Assembly (NCBI RefSeq): GCF_039537965.1
Contig: NZ_BAABBM010000001.1
Span: 930,001 to 994,000 of the forward strand
Direction: 5' to 3'
Source of the DNA: Sphingomonas limnosediminicola
GTDB lineage: Bacteria; Pseudomonadota; Alphaproteobacteria; Sphingomonadales; Sphingomonadaceae
Length of the DNA stretch: 64,000 nt
The notes beneath the pieces were generated by a model. The model worked only from the letters and a program-made list of their open reading frames with translations, did not search any database and was not told where the DNA came from. Made by a program: the position numbers and the translations under genes. Shown piece after piece: positions 54,889 through 63,347 of the stretch (positions are counted from its first letter, which is position 1; each line of letters opens with the position of its first letter).

Positions 54889-56097
54889 ATGGGGGAACTC
54901 TCCGGACAGGAACGTGACGCGGTCGAGCGAGCCGGCGCGGAGCCGATGCTCGACCAGGTGCTCGAATGGTCTGCGGTCAACAGCGGATCGCGCAATCTTG
55001 CCGGGCTGGAACGCATGGCGGCGCTGCTCGCCGACGCATTTGCGGCATTGCCCGGCGAGTTGCGGCTGGAAGAACCGGCCTCGGTGGAGGCTGTCGATTC
55101 CGCAGGGCGAACGATGCAGCTGGAACATGGCCGGCACCTGCATTTGACGGTGCGTGCGAACGCGCCAGTGCAACTGCTCTTCACCGGCCACATGGATACG
55201 GTGTTCGCGATCGATCATGCATTCCAGGAGACGCACTGGCTCGAAGACGGCGTGCTCAACGGGCCTGGCGTCGCGGACATGAAGGGCGGCATCGCGGTGA
55301 TGCTCGCTGCAATGAAGGCTGTGGAGGCAAGCCCGGCCGCCGACCGCATCGGATACGAAATCGTGATCAACAGCGACGAAGAAGTCGGGTCGCTGGCGTC
55401 GGCTGCACTGCTGGCGCGGGCCGCCGCGGGGAAGCGAGCAGCACTGACCTACGAGCCGGCGGCGCTTCCCGATGGTACGCTAGCGGGCGCCCGGCCGGGC
55501 AGCGGCAATTTCTCAATCGTCATACGCGGACGTTCGGCGCACGCCGGGCGGAATCCGGAGGACGGGCGCAACGCCATTCTTGCAGCGGCCGACCTCGCGC
55601 TTCGGCTCGATGCGCTGCGGCGCGACGGGCTAACCGTGAACCCTTCGCGGATCGAAGGCGGATCGCCCGGTAACGTGGTCCCCGACCTCGCGATCCTGCG
55701 CGTGAACCTGCGTCCCCGAACGCCGGAAATCGAGACCGAGGCCAAGCGTCAGATCGACGAGGCAATCGCGGCCGTCGCGAGCGCACGCGAGGTCGCCATT
55801 TACGCGCACGGCGGTTTCGGCCGCCCGCCGAAGCCGCTCACAGCGGACGCGGGAGCCTTGTTCAATCTCGTCAAGACTGCCGGTGCCGACCTTGGCCAGA
55901 CCATCGCTTGGCAGCCGTCGGGCGGCGTTTGCGACGGAAACAATATCTCAGCCTGCGGCGTGCCAGTCGTCGATACGATGGGCGTGCGCGGCGGCAAGAT
56001 CCACAGCATGGAGGAATTTCTGATCGTCGACAGCTTGAAGGAGCGCGCCGCGTTGAGCGCGCTCACCGTCCTGCGCCTGGCAGCGGAGGCCGCATGA
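54889..56097 (+). CDS. M20 family metallohydrolase, first gene of the ast operon
   Basis: A 402-residue dimetal amidohydrolase. Zinc motifs: FTGHMDTVFA, GVADMKGGIAV, NSDEEVGS, and the dimerisation domain with VIRGRSAHAGRNPEDGRNA. The C-terminal CDGNNISACGVPVVDTMG carries another ligand region. Carboxypeptidase G2-like and succinyl-amino acid hydrolases share this scheme. Its stop overlaps astA by four bases, so a role in arginine catabolism (perhaps replacing AstE, succinylglutamate desuccinylase) is inferred. Confidence 0.9.
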   Translation: MGELSGQERDAVERAGAEPMLDQVLEWSAVNSGSRNLAGLERMAALLADAFAALPGELRLEEPASVEAVDSAGRTMQLEHGRHLHLTVRANAPVQLLFTGHMDTVFAIDHAFQETHWLEDGVLNGPGVADMKGGIAVMLAAMKAVEASPAADRIGYEIVINSDEEVGSLASAALLARAAAGKRAALTYEPAALPDGTLAGARPGSGNFSIVIRGRSAHAGRNPEDGRNAILAAADLALRLDALRRDGLTVNPSRIEGGSPGNVVPDLAILRVNLRPRTPEIETEAKRQIDEAIAAVASAREVAIYAHGGFGRPPKPLTADAGALFNLVKTAGADLGQTIAWQPSGGVCDGNNISACGVPVVDTMGVRGGKIHSMEEFLIVDSLKERAALSALTVLRLAAEAA

Positions 56098-57107
56098 GCT
56101 TTCGCGTACGCGCCGCCAATGGCGAGGATTTCAAATCCATCTACCAGATGGCGAAGCTGACAGGTGGCGGATTTACCAACTTGCCCGCGGACCGGGCGAC
56201 CCTCGTCGGCAAGCTCGCGAGGTCGGACGCCTCCTTCGCGCGCAAGGAAGATACGCAAGGCGGCGACCTTTACGTCTTCGTGTTGGAAGACCCGAAGGCA
56301 AAGAAGATCCGTGGCACCTGCCAGGTGTTCGGCCAGGTCGGTGTGGTCCAGCCCTTCTATTCCTATCACATCAGCAACCTGACGCAGTCGAGCCCGGAGC
56401 TCGGCAAGACTTTCCGCAACCAGCTCCTTACGCTGACGACCGATCTCGAAGGCTCGTCCGAGGTCGGAGGGTTGTTCCTGCATCCGGAATCGCGCGCAGG
56501 CGGGCTTGGCGCGCTACTGGCGCGCAGCCGCTATCTGTTCATGAAGCTGCACCGCCAGCGCTTCGGCGAACGCACGCTGGCCGAGTTGCGCGGCGTGATG
56601 GACGAAGCGGGCAACGCGCCTTTCTGGGATGCGCTTGCGGGGCGATTCTTCGACATGAGCTTCCCCGAGGCAGACGAGTTCAACGCGGTGCACGGCACGC
56701 GCTTCATCGCCGACCTGATGCCCAAGACGCCGATCTACGTGTCGCTGCTCGCAGAAACCGGGCGAGCGGTCATGGGCCTTCCGCATCCGACCGGGCGTGC
56801 AGCGCTTCGCATGCTCGAACAGGAAGGCTTCGTGTTCGACCGCTACATCGACATTTTCGACGGTGGCCCGACTGTCACCGCGCGCACGGACGACATCCGC
56901 ACCATCAAGGAAGCGCGTGAGGACGCGATCGTCGAGATCGGCGACGGCGGAACGCACAAGGTGCTCGCCGCTGCCGGGCGCTTGAAAGACTTCCGTGCCT
57001 GCTGCGCGTCGATCAAGAAAATGAAGACGGGCGTCATGATCGACGCCGAAGCCGCCGAACTGCTCGAAGTGGGAGTGGGTGACACGGTGACCTTGGTCGC
57101 GCGATGA
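56094..57107 (+). CDS. astA: Arginine N-succinyltransferase
   Basis: A 337-residue acyltransferase that succinylates arginine with succinyl-CoA, first step of the AST pathway. Motifs include FRVRAANGEDFKSIYQMAKLTGGGFTNLP, LFLHPESRAGGLGALLARSRYLFM (acetyl-CoA binding-like), MSFPEADEFNAVHGTRFIADLMPKTPIYV and AREDAIVEIG. The ATG overlaps the previous stop and the end overlaps astB, both by four bases. Normal length. Confidence 0.96.
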   Translation: MSFRVRAANGEDFKSIYQMAKLTGGGFTNLPADRATLVGKLARSDASFARKEDTQGGDLYVFVLEDPKAKKIRGTCQVFGQVGVVQPFYSYHISNLTQSSPELGKTFRNQLLTLTTDLEGSSEVGGLFLHPESRAGGLGALLARSRYLFMKLHRQRFGERTLAELRGVMDEAGNAPFWDALAGRFFDMSFPEADEFNAVHGTRFIADLMPKTPIYVSLLAETGRAVMGLPHPTGRAALRMLEQEGFVFDRYIDIFDGGPTVTARTDDIRTIKEAREDAIVEIGDGGTHKVLAAAGRLKDFRACCASIKKMKTGVMIDAEAAELLEVGVGDTVTLVAR

Positions 57108-58351
57108 GCCTCCTCGAGATCAACTTCGACGGGATCGTCGGGCCCAGCCACAATTATGCCGGGCTGAGCTTCGGCAATGTCGCGTCGATGCGCCATGCAG
57201 GCGCGGTGTCGGAGCCGCGAGCAGCGGCGCTCCAGGGGCTCGACAAGATGCGTTCAAACCTGGCGCTGGGCCTGACGCAGGGCATCCTCCTGCCCCATCC
57301 GCGGCCGCACCATGCGTGGCTGGCCAAGCTCGGCGCGACGATTGAGAGTGCCGACGATACGCTGGCCGCGAATGCCATGTCCGCCTCGGCGATGTGGGCG
57401 GCCAACGCGGCGACCGTGTCCCCTGACCCCGACACGGCCGACGGCAGATGTCACCTGACCGTGGCGAACCTGCGCACCATGCCACACCGCAGCCATGAGT
57501 GGCCGGCGACGCTGGCCCAGCTACAGACGGCTTTCGCCTCGGACGTATTCACCGTTCACGCGCCGGTCCCGCCGGCCTTTGGCGACGAAGGCGCTGCCAA
57601 TCACATGCGGCTGGCTCCGTCGCATGGCGAGGCCGGGGTTGAGGTGTTTGTCTACGGCGTTTCGGGCGGCGCTTTCCCTGCGCGCCAGCACATCGAGGCG
57701 TCGCGCGCGATTGCGCGGCTCCACGGGCTCGATCCGGACCGAGTCATCTTCGCCGAGCAGTCGGAGGAAGCCATTGCCGCCGGTGCATTCCATAACGACG
57801 TCGTCGCCGTCGCCAACGAGCGAGTGCTCTTCGCGCACGAGAAGGCCTTCGCGGACAAACAGTCGCTGCTCGATGCGTGCGAGCGGCTGGTGCGCGGTTT
57901 TGAATATGTCGAGGTGCCGGACGCCGAGGTACCGCTGGCGGACGCGGTGCGGTCATATCTGTTCAATGCGCAACTAGTGACTCCGCCCGACGGTCAGCCG
58001 ACGCTGATCATCCCGAACGAAGCGCAAGAAACGCCGTCCGTTTGGCGCTGGGTCGAAGCGCATGTTGCGGGCAATGGTCCCATTCGCCGGGTCGAAGTCG
58101 TCGATGTGCGCCAGTCGATGGCCAATGGCGGCGGGCCCGCCTGCCTGCGGCTGCGCGTCGTGGCCGATCCGGCTACCGTCGATCAGCGCTTCCTGGTCGA
58201 TGAAGCGGCGCTGGACAGGATCAGCGAAATCATCGGTCGTTACTGGCCAGAACAGATCCACCACTCCGAGCTCCAGAATCCTGCTTTGATACAGGACGTC
58301 GAAGCCGCGCGGGGCGCATTGCTAGATGGTCTCGGTCTGGGACATGGTTAA
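57104..58351 (+). CDS. astB: N-succinylarginine dihydrolase
   Basis: A 415-residue enzyme releasing two ammonia molecules from succinylarginine to make succinylornithine. The family start is INFDGIVGPSHNYAGLSFGNVAS; later come LLPHPRPHHAWL, DEGAANHMRLAP (Glu and His of the amidinotransferase-type active site), and FHNDVVAVAN, with a C-terminal HHSELQNP. The catalytic Cys is expected near GGPACLRLRV. Start overlaps astA. astC, astD and astE are not adjacent in this window. Confidence 0.96.
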   Translation: MSLLEINFDGIVGPSHNYAGLSFGNVASMRHAGAVSEPRAAALQGLDKMRSNLALGLTQGILLPHPRPHHAWLAKLGATIESADDTLAANAMSASAMWAANAATVSPDPDTADGRCHLTVANLRTMPHRSHEWPATLAQLQTAFASDVFTVHAPVPPAFGDEGAANHMRLAPSHGEAGVEVFVYGVSGGAFPARQHIEASRAIARLHGLDPDRVIFAEQSEEAIAAGAFHNDVVAVANERVLFAHEKAFADKQSLLDACERLVRGFEYVEVPDAEVPLADAVRSYLFNAQLVTPPDGQPTLIIPNEAQETPSVWRWVEAHVAGNGPIRRVEVVDVRQSMANGGGPACLRLRVVADPATVDQRFLVDEAALDRISEIIGRYWPEQIHHSELQNPALIQDVEAARGALLDGLGLGHG

Positions 58352-58437
58352 TTTATAATTTACCCTGTTCCTTAGGAAACTAATGGCTCAAAACCCGCGT
58401 CCGGACGTTGCGCACTTAACGATTCTGACGAGGGTTC

Positions 58438-58773
58438 ATGCTTCGGAAAATTGGTCGGCTGTTTACGATCAAGACACGTTGGGAGGCGTGGCTGGTGATC
58501 TATGCAATCGCGCTTGGCGCGGTCGAACGGGGTCGCCACTATCTTGATATCTATCCTGGCAGCATGGGGTGGATGCTCGCGCTCGCCTGCACCGGCGTGG
58601 TGTTCATCGCCGGCGCGAAACTGCTCGATTCAGTGCGGCCAGCAGACCCGGCGTTGACCGTCGGGCCTTATGCCGCCGCGCAACGGCGGCGCGCGCCTAT
58701 TGGTCGTAATCGACCCACGCTCCGGCGGCATCGTCCTTTCGAAGCGTCACGGATTTCACGTCACAAAGATTGA
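58438..58773 (+). CDS. Small membrane protein with overlapping 3' end
   Basis: A 111-residue frame. Residues 1-70 look like a real small protein: basic start LRKIGRLFTIKTRWEAW, then hydrophobic helices (LVIYAIALGAV and WMLALACTGVVFIAGAKLL). The C-terminal third is Arg-rich and lies over the opposite gene at 58697, so the true end may be shorter or extended by loss of a stop. No clear family known to me. It starts 86 bases after astB. Confidence 0.5.
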   Translation: MLRKIGRLFTIKTRWEAWLVIYAIALGAVERGRHYLDIYPGSMGWMLALACTGVVFIAGAKLLDSVRPADPALTVGPYAAAQRRRAPIGRNRPTLRRHRPFEASRISRHKD

Positions 58774-59038
58774 CGCCGGCCCAGGTGACCGGGCCGCCCG
58801 CGACATTAGCGCGGATGTCGAACGCGCAATCCGGATCATTAAACTGAACCGGTCCGCTGGCTCCCGCGGCGGGCGACTTGCCGAGCGGTTTCCAGTCGTT
58901 TGAGCCGGCGCGCCGGATAGAGAGATCGCCAAGCGCGATCGGCGTACCGTTGATGATGGTGAAATTCGCCGCGCCGCCTCCGGCAATGGCCGGAGCTGCT
59001 GACAGCGCGAGAGCGGTGAGCAGCACGATATGTTTCAT
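58697..59038 (-). CDS. Hypothetical secreted protein
   Basis: A 113-residue exported protein. Signal peptide MKHIVLLTALALSAAPAIAG is followed by a small beta-rich domain with NFTIINGTPIALGDLSIRRAGSNDWKPLG and a C-terminal WAGVNLCDVKSVTLRKDD. Two Cys (FNDPDCAFDIR and NLCDVK) suggest a disulfide in the periplasm. Its ATG at 59038 sits inside a perfect 10-bp hairpin. The end overlaps the opposite small gene by 77 bases. Confidence 0.65.
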   Translation of the reverse strand: MKHIVLLTALALSAAPAIAGGGAANFTIINGTPIALGDLSIRRAGSNDWKPLGKSPAAGASGPVQFNDPDCAFDIRANVAGGPVTWAGVNLCDVKSVTLRKDDAAGAWVDYDQ

Positions 59039-59065
59039 GCGCCCGAGCATACACCCGGGCGCATG
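59036..59065 (-). promoter_or_regulatory. Perfect hairpin covering the start codon of the secreted-protein gene
   Basis: CATGCGCCCG (59036-59045) is perfectly complementary to CGGGCGCATG (59056-59065), with a 10-base loop. The arms contain the ATG at 59038 and a second ATG at 59065. The latter opens a 9-codon frame whose TGA overlaps the main ATG. No Shine-Dalgarno site is visible. Confidence 0.4.
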
Positions 59066-59091
59066 AGAAATTAAACGGAAAAAATCAGCAG

Positions 59092-59346
59092 TTAAGCAGC
59101 GTTTAGTTCAGCATAATCCGGGCGCGAACGCCAGAATACAGCCGATGGAGCAGGCCCGCTGCTAAGCGCGAACTTCAACGGAAGCGCGGTCGAACAAAAG
59201 GCGCATTCCGCCGACAAACGGCCAATGATCCAGTGGGTCCGGCCGCAGCCGGGGCAGTGATTGACTTCGCCGTCGTGGTAGACGGCGTGATAGCCGCGTG
59301 CATTCGGATTGAACGTCGTGCGGCCAGCTCCAATCGAACTCAGCAT
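59092..59346 (-). CDS. Small zinc-ribbon protein
   Basis: An 84-residue protein with four Cys in two pairs (CPGCGRTHW at 31-34, CAFCSTALP at 48-51), forming a zinc ribbon. The N-terminal SSIGAGRTTFNPNARGYHAVYHDGEVNH is conserved in similar sphingomonad proteins that I recall, though their function is unknown. ATG at 59346 has AAGGAA upstream; the longer frame from 59394 lacks support. It may bind nucleic acid or act as a cofactor-transfer protein. Confidence 0.7.
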   Translation of the reverse strand: MLSSIGAGRTTFNPNARGYHAVYHDGEVNHCPGCGRTHWIIGRLSAECAFCSTALPLKFALSSGPAPSAVFWRSRPDYAELNAA

Positions 59347-59568
59347 GGTGTGTTCCTTCGAAACCAATTGCCAATCCAACGTGCGTGGATTCATTCGGTT
59401 TCAAAGATGATCCGCCTTTCATCCTCTTGTGTCACCGTTGGGCAACTTGATGTTCCGTCCCGGGACAGGAATCGTTATGGGAACGAATCGACTCGGTGCC
59501 TGTGGATATTCACTATCTCTTAAGTAGTTTGGCGTGATGTTCTGCGGAGCCGAGTGGAGGGGGACAAA

Positions 59569-59721
59569 GTGGAGTCCAACGAGCGTTATTATCGCCGGCG
59601 CGCGATCGAGGAGCGTATGGCAGCACAACGGGCGGTGACTGAAGCCGCGCGCACATGGCACGCCAAACTAGCCGAAGATTTCGCCGCACGCGCGAGCATC
59701 GTCACCGCCGTCAGCGCCTGA
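59569..59721 (+). CDS. 50-residue Arg-rich small protein
   Basis: GTG at 59569 with GGAGGGGG nine bases upstream opens 50 codons: ESNERYYRRRAIEERMAAQRAVTEAARTWHAKLAEDF-type, a charged helix with an ARAS tail. Similar short proteins with a YYRRRA motif occur in other sphingomonads. Soluble, probably helical. The ribosome site is strong and the composition is coherent, so translation is likely. Confidence 0.6.
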   Translation: MESNERYYRRRAIEERMAAQRAVTEAARTWHAKLAEDFAARASIVTAVSA

Positions 59722-59802
59722 CGGCCAACGGCATTCGCGAACGCGGCAGAGACGCCGCGTTCCCGCAGATTCCAACCTCATTTCGCATTGCCGCCGAGGA
59801 AG

Positions 59803-59879
59803 TGGCGCGCCCGGAAGGATTCGAACCTCCGGCCCCCAGATTCGTAGTCTGGTGCTCTATCCAGCTGAGCTACGGGCGC
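59803..59879 (-). tRNA. tRNA-Arg (anticodon ACG)
   Basis: Minus-strand 77-nt tRNA. Acceptor GCGCCCG pairs with CGGGCGC, discriminator G, CCA encoded. D arm TAGCTCAGCTGGATAGAGC and T arm GGTTCGAATCC are canonical. The anticodon loop CTACGAA in a CCAGA/TCTGG stem gives ACG (inosine after modification), decoding CGN codons. Confidence 0.95.
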
Positions 59880-60003
59880 GCAGTTCGCGTCGCATAGTCG
59901 GCGGCGCGGAAGCGGCGACATAAGGGGAGCCGCCGCGCATGGCAAGTCTTGGCAGATGCTTGGGCGATTGCGGGCGGCGCGGCCCGCGACTAGGGCTTGA
60001 GCG

Positions 60004-60510
60004 ATGATCTGGCGGCCGGCTTTTGCAGTCTTCGTGGTCGCGCTCGGCGCTTGTTCGACGCCTGGCGGACAATATCCTTCCCTTCAGCCGCGCGCCGCGG
60101 AGAACATCGATCCGCGGGTGCCGGTCGAGCGCCCGATGAACGATCGTCCAGTGACGCCGGCGCTTGCCAGCCGCCTTGCCGAGCTGGTGTCGACAGCGCG
60201 TGGCGCAGACGCGGCTTTCCAATCGGCTGCGGACACTGCGGAGAGACTGGCTGCAAACGCCGGCGGTCCGCAAAGCGAGGGCTGGATCGCCGCGCAGGAG
60301 GCCTTGTCGTCGGCGATCGCAGCAACCGGACCGACCCGTCTGGCACTTGGCGATATCGATGGCCTTGGCGCGACCAAGCTGCAGAGCCAGGGAGGGCTCG
60401 CGCCGAGCGATCTCGCAGCGATCAAGGACGCCGGTGCCGAGGTGGGTGCTCTAGATGCCCGTCAGGCGGCGCGCATCAAGGCGATCCAGCTGCGCCTGGG
60501 CGTGCGCTAA
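60004..60510 (+). CDS. Hypothetical lipoprotein
   Basis: A 168-residue exported lipoprotein. The signal ends with the lipobox LGAC (Cys17), so it is probably anchored in a membrane. The mature part is helical (SRLAELVSTARGADAAFQSAADTAERLAANAG and SSAIAATGPTRLALGDIDGLGATKLQ), without recognised domain. ATG start; 4-base overlap of stop codons with the converging spermidine-synthase-like gene. Confidence 0.75.
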   Translation: MIWRPAFAVFVVALGACSTPGGQYPSLQPRAAENIDPRVPVERPMNDRPVTPALASRLAELVSTARGADAAFQSAADTAERLAANAGGPQSEGWIAAQEALSSAIAATGPTRLALGDIDGLGATKLQSQGGLAPSDLAAIKDAGAEVGALDARQAARIKAIQLRLGVR

Positions 60511-62726
60511 AGCTTGATCAACGGCATGACGCTGGCGTGGTCGTCGGTCCAGGGCGTGAAGCCCTTGCGGCCCTGAAGCATGGTCCATTTTCCGGGCGAA
60601 CGAGCGATCAATTGCTTTAGCGTGTCTGCCGACGGCGACATCGCGATCCAGTTCGATGCGCTCTCATTCTGAAGCGAGCCCGTCGAGTCAGGCACATATT
60701 GCCGCTGGATGGCATGCCATCCGCCGCGCATCGCCGCTGCCGCGACAACCGGCTGGAGGTCGAGATAGCGATTTGAAATGTGAACCATCAGCAGGCCGCG
60801 GCCGCTCAGCATGCGCCGATAATCGGCGAACGCTTCCTCGGTCAGAAGGTGCATTGGCACTGAGTCCGACGAGAAGGCGTCGATCACGAGGAGGTCGACA
60901 ACCGCGGGCGGCTTGCGCTCGATCAGCAGGCGGGCGTCGCCAATTTCGATTCGCGCGTCTGGCTTGCACTGCGAAATGAAGGAAAAGCGCTGCGGATCGC
61001 GGGCGATGGTGGCGACGACGGGATCGATCTCGAAGAAAGTCCAGCGCTGCCCAGGCTGGGCGTAGCACGCGAGCGTACCGGCCCCGAGGCCGACAACGCC
61101 GACGCGCGCGCTGGCGCCAAACAGCTGGGGCACGGCGTCCATTGCAAGGCCGACGCCTGAGCCGTGAGCATAGTAAGTGGTCTCCATCCGCTCGCGCTGG
61201 GACGAGCCGATGTTCTGAACGCCGTGCAGGGTGGTGCCATGGACGAGCATGCGAGCGTCGTTGGGCGCCGGGCGGATCGAGTAGATGCCGAAAAAGCTTC
61301 GCGTCATCTTGCCCGGCACGGCGCTGAGCTCCAGCCGCTCCCACCCGCCGGCGGCAATCAGCAGCGAGCAAACCGCGGCGGTGAAAAGCAGCCGGTTGCC
61401 GATGGCTGCGATGGCAATGACGAGGATGGACACCATCGCCATGTGGTTGAGCGGCTTCGACGTTTGAAATCCGAGCACATCCTTGCCCAGAAAGGCGAGC
61501 AGGATGAGCAACACGATTGCCGCCATGGTGAGCGTGCTTCCGCGGCGCCTGTCGTTCCATAGCCTGCCGAGCGGCTCGAACGGGTTGCGGTTGATCATCA
61601 GCGCCGCCGCTGCCGCAAGCAGGATCAAATGCTCGTAGGTCCAGTCGAAGATGAGCGGCGCGAGCAGCGCGCAAAAGGCGCCGCCGATCACGCCGCCGAT
61701 CGACATGGCGAGATAGAAGAGCGTCAGATGCTGGGCGTCCGGACGAGAGTCGAACAACCGGCTGTGCAGCGACACCGAGACCGTGAAGAGGTTGACGATC
61801 GAGATCACGCAGAAGACCAGCGCGAGCCAATTCTGGTCCACGAACACCGCAAAGCAGGCAAGCAGAAGGAACAGCGGCGCGAGGCGCGCGATCGCCTCGG
61901 CCGGCTTTCGGTTAGTGGCGAAGGCAAAGGTGAAGCTTAGCAGATAGACGCCAAGCGGAAGCACCCATAGCAGTGGCATCGCAACGAGGTCGGTCGTGAT
62001 GTGGAGGGTCGTCGAGAGGATCAGGCCCGAAGGAACGGCGGCGAGCAGGATCCAGAATCCGAACTCGCGTCGCGACGGGTTGGGCGTCGCCTCTTCCGGC
62101 GGCCGCTGCGTTGCGTTGCGCGGCAGGACCATGGCGCACCAGCCGACGAGCAAGATCATCAGACCGTAGGCAAGGCTCCACAGCAGGCGCTGCTCGCCGA
62201 TGGGAAGCAGCGGCTCGACCAGCAGCGGATAGGCGATGAGGCCGCCGAAGCTGCCGAGGTTCGATGCCGCATAAAGAGGGTACGGATCGGTGCCGATTTC
62301 GCCGTACCAGCGCTGCAGCAGCGGCGCCTGCGCCGAGACGGCGAAGAACAATGGGCCGATGGAGACGAGCAGCAGCCACGGCACCCACAGGAAGGGATTC
62401 GCGCTGGGCGGCGGCACGGCGGCGATCAGGCCGATCGGAAGCATGAGGCCTGCCGCGAGTAGCAGGGCGATGTGGATCACAGCCTGCCTGCGCGGCGCGA
62501 ACCGGCCCGTCCAGTGCGCATAGGCATAGCCGCCGAGCAGCAGCGCCTGATAGACGAGCATCGCCGAGTTCCACACGCTCGGCGCACCACCGAGGCGGGG
62601 CAGCGCCATGCGCGCGACCATCGGCTGAACGAGGAAGAGCAGGAACGAGCCGACGAAGATCGCGGCAACGAAGCGCTGCCTGGACCAGGGATTGCGCGCC
62701 TCGATGTTGCCTGCCGTTGTCGCCAT
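60507..62726 (-). CDS. Fused MFS transporter/spermidine synthase-like protein
   Basis: A 739-residue membrane protein. The first 420 residues hold about ten to twelve hydrophobic helices (FVAAIFVGSFLLFLVQPMVA, ALLLGGYAYAHWTG and others); the last 300 form a spermidine-synthase/methyltransferase-type domain with VGVVGLGAGTLACYAQPGQRWTFFEIDP, RIEIGDARLLIE and VIDAFSSDSVPMHLLTEEAFADYRRML. The catalytic Asp in DAFSSDSVP is present. Family members are annotated as fused MFS/SpeE; substrate of transport and reaction are unknown. Confidence 0.88.
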   Translation of the reverse strand: MATTAGNIEARNPWSRQRFVAAIFVGSFLLFLVQPMVARMALPRLGGAPSVWNSAMLVYQALLLGGYAYAHWTGRFAPRRQAVIHIALLLAAGLMLPIGLIAAVPPPSANPFLWVPWLLLVSIGPLFFAVSAQAPLLQRWYGEIGTDPYPLYAASNLGSFGGLIAYPLLVEPLLPIGEQRLLWSLAYGLMILLVGWCAMVLPRNATQRPPEEATPNPSRREFGFWILLAAVPSGLILSTTLHITTDLVAMPLLWVLPLGVYLLSFTFAFATNRKPAEAIARLAPLFLLLACFAVFVDQNWLALVFCVISIVNLFTVSVSLHSRLFDSRPDAQHLTLFYLAMSIGGVIGGAFCALLAPLIFDWTYEHLILLAAAAALMINRNPFEPLGRLWNDRRRGSTLTMAAIVLLILLAFLGKDVLGFQTSKPLNHMAMVSILVIAIAAIGNRLLFTAAVCSLLIAAGGWERLELSAVPGKMTRSFFGIYSIRPAPNDARMLVHGTTLHGVQNIGSSQRERMETTYYAHGSGVGLAMDAVPQLFGASARVGVVGLGAGTLACYAQPGQRWTFFEIDPVVATIARDPQRFSFISQCKPDARIEIGDARLLIERKPPAVVDLLVIDAFSSDSVPMHLLTEEAFADYRRMLSGRGLLMVHISNRYLDLQPVVAAAAMRGGWHAIQRQYVPDSTGSLQNESASNWIAMSPSADTLKQLIARSPGKWTMLQGRKGFTPWTDDHASVMPLIKL

Positions 62727-62762
62727 TGTAGCTGACGCTAGCGGTGGATTGGCTGCATTGGG

Positions 62763-63347
62763 TTAACGGCGGTCGTGGACTGCCGCGTCGCGTGCCGAGG
62801 GCCATTCGGCCGCGCCGATCTCATAAACGATCTGCGGATTGACCGCCGGCCCGAAGCGCTGGTCGACGAAATCGAGTTCTTCACGCCGGGTCATGCCGAG
62901 CCGCTTCATCAAACCCTGGCTCTCCCGGTTCGGCGGGATCGTCATCGCAATGATCCGGTCGTAGCCGAATTGCCCGAAGCCGAGGTCGAGCGCGGCGATG
63001 GCTGCTTCCTTTGCGATGCCCTTCCCCCATGCGCTCTCGCGGAGGCGCCAGCCGATTTCGGGCACGCCCGCCAGCTTGTTGGCGCCCGGCGTGTTGACCC
63101 GCTTCAGACCGCAAAAGCCTTGGATTTCGCCCGTCGCGCGATCCTCGACGACCCAGAAAGTATGGCCATAATCGCGCTGGTAGCTGCACAAGCGATCGAA
63201 CCCTGCGCGCCACTCTTCCGGCGATTGCACGCCGCCCAGATGACGCATCACGGCCGGCTTGTTCATGATCTCGTAGAAGGCCTGCTCGTCCGGCACGTCC
63301 CATTCGCGGAGGCGCAGCCGCTCGGTCTCGGCAACGAACTTAGCCAC
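62763..63347 (-). CDS. GNAT family N-acetyltransferase
   Basis: A 194-residue RimJ/RimL-type acetyltransferase. Start AKFVAETERLRLREWDVPDEQAFYEIMNKPAVMRHLGG, then EIGWRLRESAWGKGIAKEAAIAALDLGF (acetyl-CoA site), and AMTIPPNRESQGLMKRLGMTRR. Transfers acetyl to an amine, target unknown. GTG at 63347 overlaps the stop of the decarboxylase gene, so it is cotranslated; a longer frame begins inside it. Confidence 0.9.
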   Translation of the reverse strand: MAKFVAETERLRLREWDVPDEQAFYEIMNKPAVMRHLGGVQSPEEWRAGFDRLCSYQRDYGHTFWVVEDRATGEIQGFCGLKRVNTPGANKLAGVPEIGWRLRESAWGKGIAKEAAIAALDLGFGQFGYDRIIAMTIPPNRESQGLMKRLGMTRREELDFVDQRFGPAVNPQIVYEIGAAEWPSARDAAVHDRR

